A DNA stretch of 64,000 nt from Uranotaenia lowii (taxonomy: Eukaryota > Arthropoda > Insecta > Diptera > Culicidae), in assembly GCF_029784155.1 (NCBI RefSeq), contig NC_073693.1, positions 182,115,802 through 182,179,801 of the forward strand. Direction: 5' to 3'. The position numbers and the translations under genes were made by a program. Within the stretch, counting starts at the first letter, position 1. Each line of letters opens with the position of its first letter. Below, piece by piece: positions 63,060 through 64,000 of the stretch. Below the pieces are notes generated by a model. That model made no database searches, was not told the origin of the DNA, and was given only the letters and a program-made list of their open reading frames with translations.

Positions 63060-64000
63060 GAGATCCTAGTATAATAACAACCGAGTTGATTTTCAATCAG
63101 CCATTTTACTTCAATTATTGTCCCATACCAGGTTTTTTGCTCATTTTACGTCATCCGGCATAAACTTTTGAGACGCAGATTTTTCCTACTTTGAATTTTG
63201 AAAGGGAGAGAGACAGAATCAAATTTTCATTTTCCCATAACTTGGTCAAATGTTGTCCGATCATTTTTTTTCAAAGCTAGGCTGCCATCAGTAAGCATTT
63301 TGAACGCATCCCGTTTAGTCTGGCACACCTGCAAATATTCTGCACGACTACCGGCCAAAATGATTTTTTTTACCTACGCAACATTCATGAGATCCTAGTA
63401 TAATATAACAACCGAGTTGATTTTCAATCAGCCATTTTACTTCAGTTATTATCCCATACCATGTTTTTTGCGCATTTTTACGTCATTTGGCATTATCTTT
63501 TGAGACGCAGATTTTTCCTACTTTGATTTTTGAAAGGGAGAGAGACAGAATAAAATTTGTCATTTTCCCATAACTTGATCAAATGTTGTCCGATCATTTT
63601 TGTTCAACGCTAGGAAGCCATCAGTTAGCATTTTGAACGCATCCCGCTTGGTCTTGCGAACCTGCAATTATTTTGCATGGCCACCGGCCAAAATGATTTT
63701 TTTACCTACGCAGCATTCATGAGATCCTAGTATAATATAACTACCAAGTTGATTTTCAATCAGCCATTTAAATTCAATTAGTATCCCGTACCAGGTTTTC
63801 TGCGCATTCTACGTCATCCGGCATAAACTTTTGAGACGGCGATTTTTCCTACTTTGAATTTTGAAAGGGAGAGAGACAGAATCAAATTTTCATTTTCCCA
63901 TAACTTGGTCAAATGTTGTCCGATCATTTTTTTTTTCAAAGCTAGGCAGCCACCAGTAAGCATTTTGAACGCATCCCGTTTGGTCTGGCACACCTGCAAA
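62946..64000 (+). repeat. 2.6 kb HOR unit, copy 2 (cut by window end)
   Basis: Begins where copy 1 ends and repeats its first three monomers almost exactly. It continues past the window edge, so it cannot be seen whether the short-monomer patch is also repeated. Confidence 0.83.

Larger units (their letters stand above)
1..64000. repeat. Satellite DNA array, ~330 bp monomer, with higher-order structure
   Basis: The landmark GAGATCCTAGTATAAT recurs every 329-333 bp from one end of the window to the other, broken only by two inserted elements (17,697-18,853 and 41,939-42,737) and a few deletions. All monomers point the same way. Each carries, in order: GAGATCCTAG, a TTGATTTTCAATCAG box, ACGTCAT, TTTTGAGACG, GAAAGGGAGAGAGACAG, CATAACTTGGTCAAATG, TCCGATCA plus a T tract, CAGCCATCAGTAAGC, a class-specific tail, and AAAATGA plus a second T tract before CCTACGCA. 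Length differences come mainly from the T tracts. Arrays of this type usually lie in centromeric or pericentromeric heterochromatin; that location is inferred. No CENP-B box was found. The array continues beyond both window ends, so its true size is unknown. Confidence 0.97.

Noticed and set aside
1..64000. CRISPR array
   Set aside because: Repeats are ~330 bp, contiguous and without unique spacers, and there are no cas genes. The 7 bp array inside element 1 also has no spacers.
1..64000. Whole window as an assembly artefact
   Set aside because: Copies differ by many private substitutions, staggered indels and unique insertions, which simple duplication of contigs would not produce. Individual duplications could still be mis-assembled.

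Overview
The window is eukaryotic satellite DNA. About 62 of its 64 kb is one head-to-tail array of a 329-333 bp AT-rich monomer, roughly 187 monomer equivalents, running off both ends. I find no credible protein-coding gene, rRNA or tRNA. The many 60-110 residue reading frames are the same monomer read again and again. The array size, nested higher-order repeats (HORs) and mobile-element insertions suggest centromeric or pericentromeric heterochromatin of a nuclear genome. An animal, perhaps an invertebrate, is my guess; nothing in the sequence fixes the species.

The monomers fall into three recurring classes, defined by linked variants. Class 1 has CTACCAAG, GACGGCG and CAAATTTTCA. Class 2 has CAACCGAG, CATGTTTTTTGCGCA, GACGCAG and AATAAAATTTGTC. 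Class 3 has AATAACAACCGAG, CAGGTTTTTTGCTC and GACGGAG. The last ~100 bp of a monomer comes as an A tail (TTTGGTCTGGCACACC, CACGGCTACCGG) or a B tail (CTTGGTCTAGCGAACC, CATGGCCACCGG). The commonest order is 1-2-3, a trimer of about 993 bp, which is the basic higher-order unit.

Larger tandem duplications sit on top of the trimer. Region I (1 to ~10,990) is two copies of a 17-monomer, 5,613 bp unit, the second enlarged by about two monomers. Region II (~10,997 to 27,161) is two adjacent copies of a unit of about 8.0 and 7.0 kb; the first carries a 1,157 bp mobile element at 17,697-18,853. Region III (27,162 to ~60,330) is a more scrambled mosaic. It is marked by eleven copies of the same truncated class 2 monomer, contains a 4.39 kb duplication, and carries a second mobile element at 41,939-42,737. 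Region IV (~60,333 to the end) is a 2,614 bp tandem duplication next to a patch of very short, diverged monomers.

Both inserted elements are non-autonomous and lie between duplicated TA dinucleotides, with termini beginning CAC, which fits the Tc1/mariner group. The first has perfect 23 bp inverted termini, 33 bp subterminal repeats and an internal array of exactly 83 in-phase heptamers (GTCTCAT/GTCTCAG). The second is packed with perfect hairpins built on TTTCCAGCAATT. A near-identical empty site for the second element is present at 47,131.
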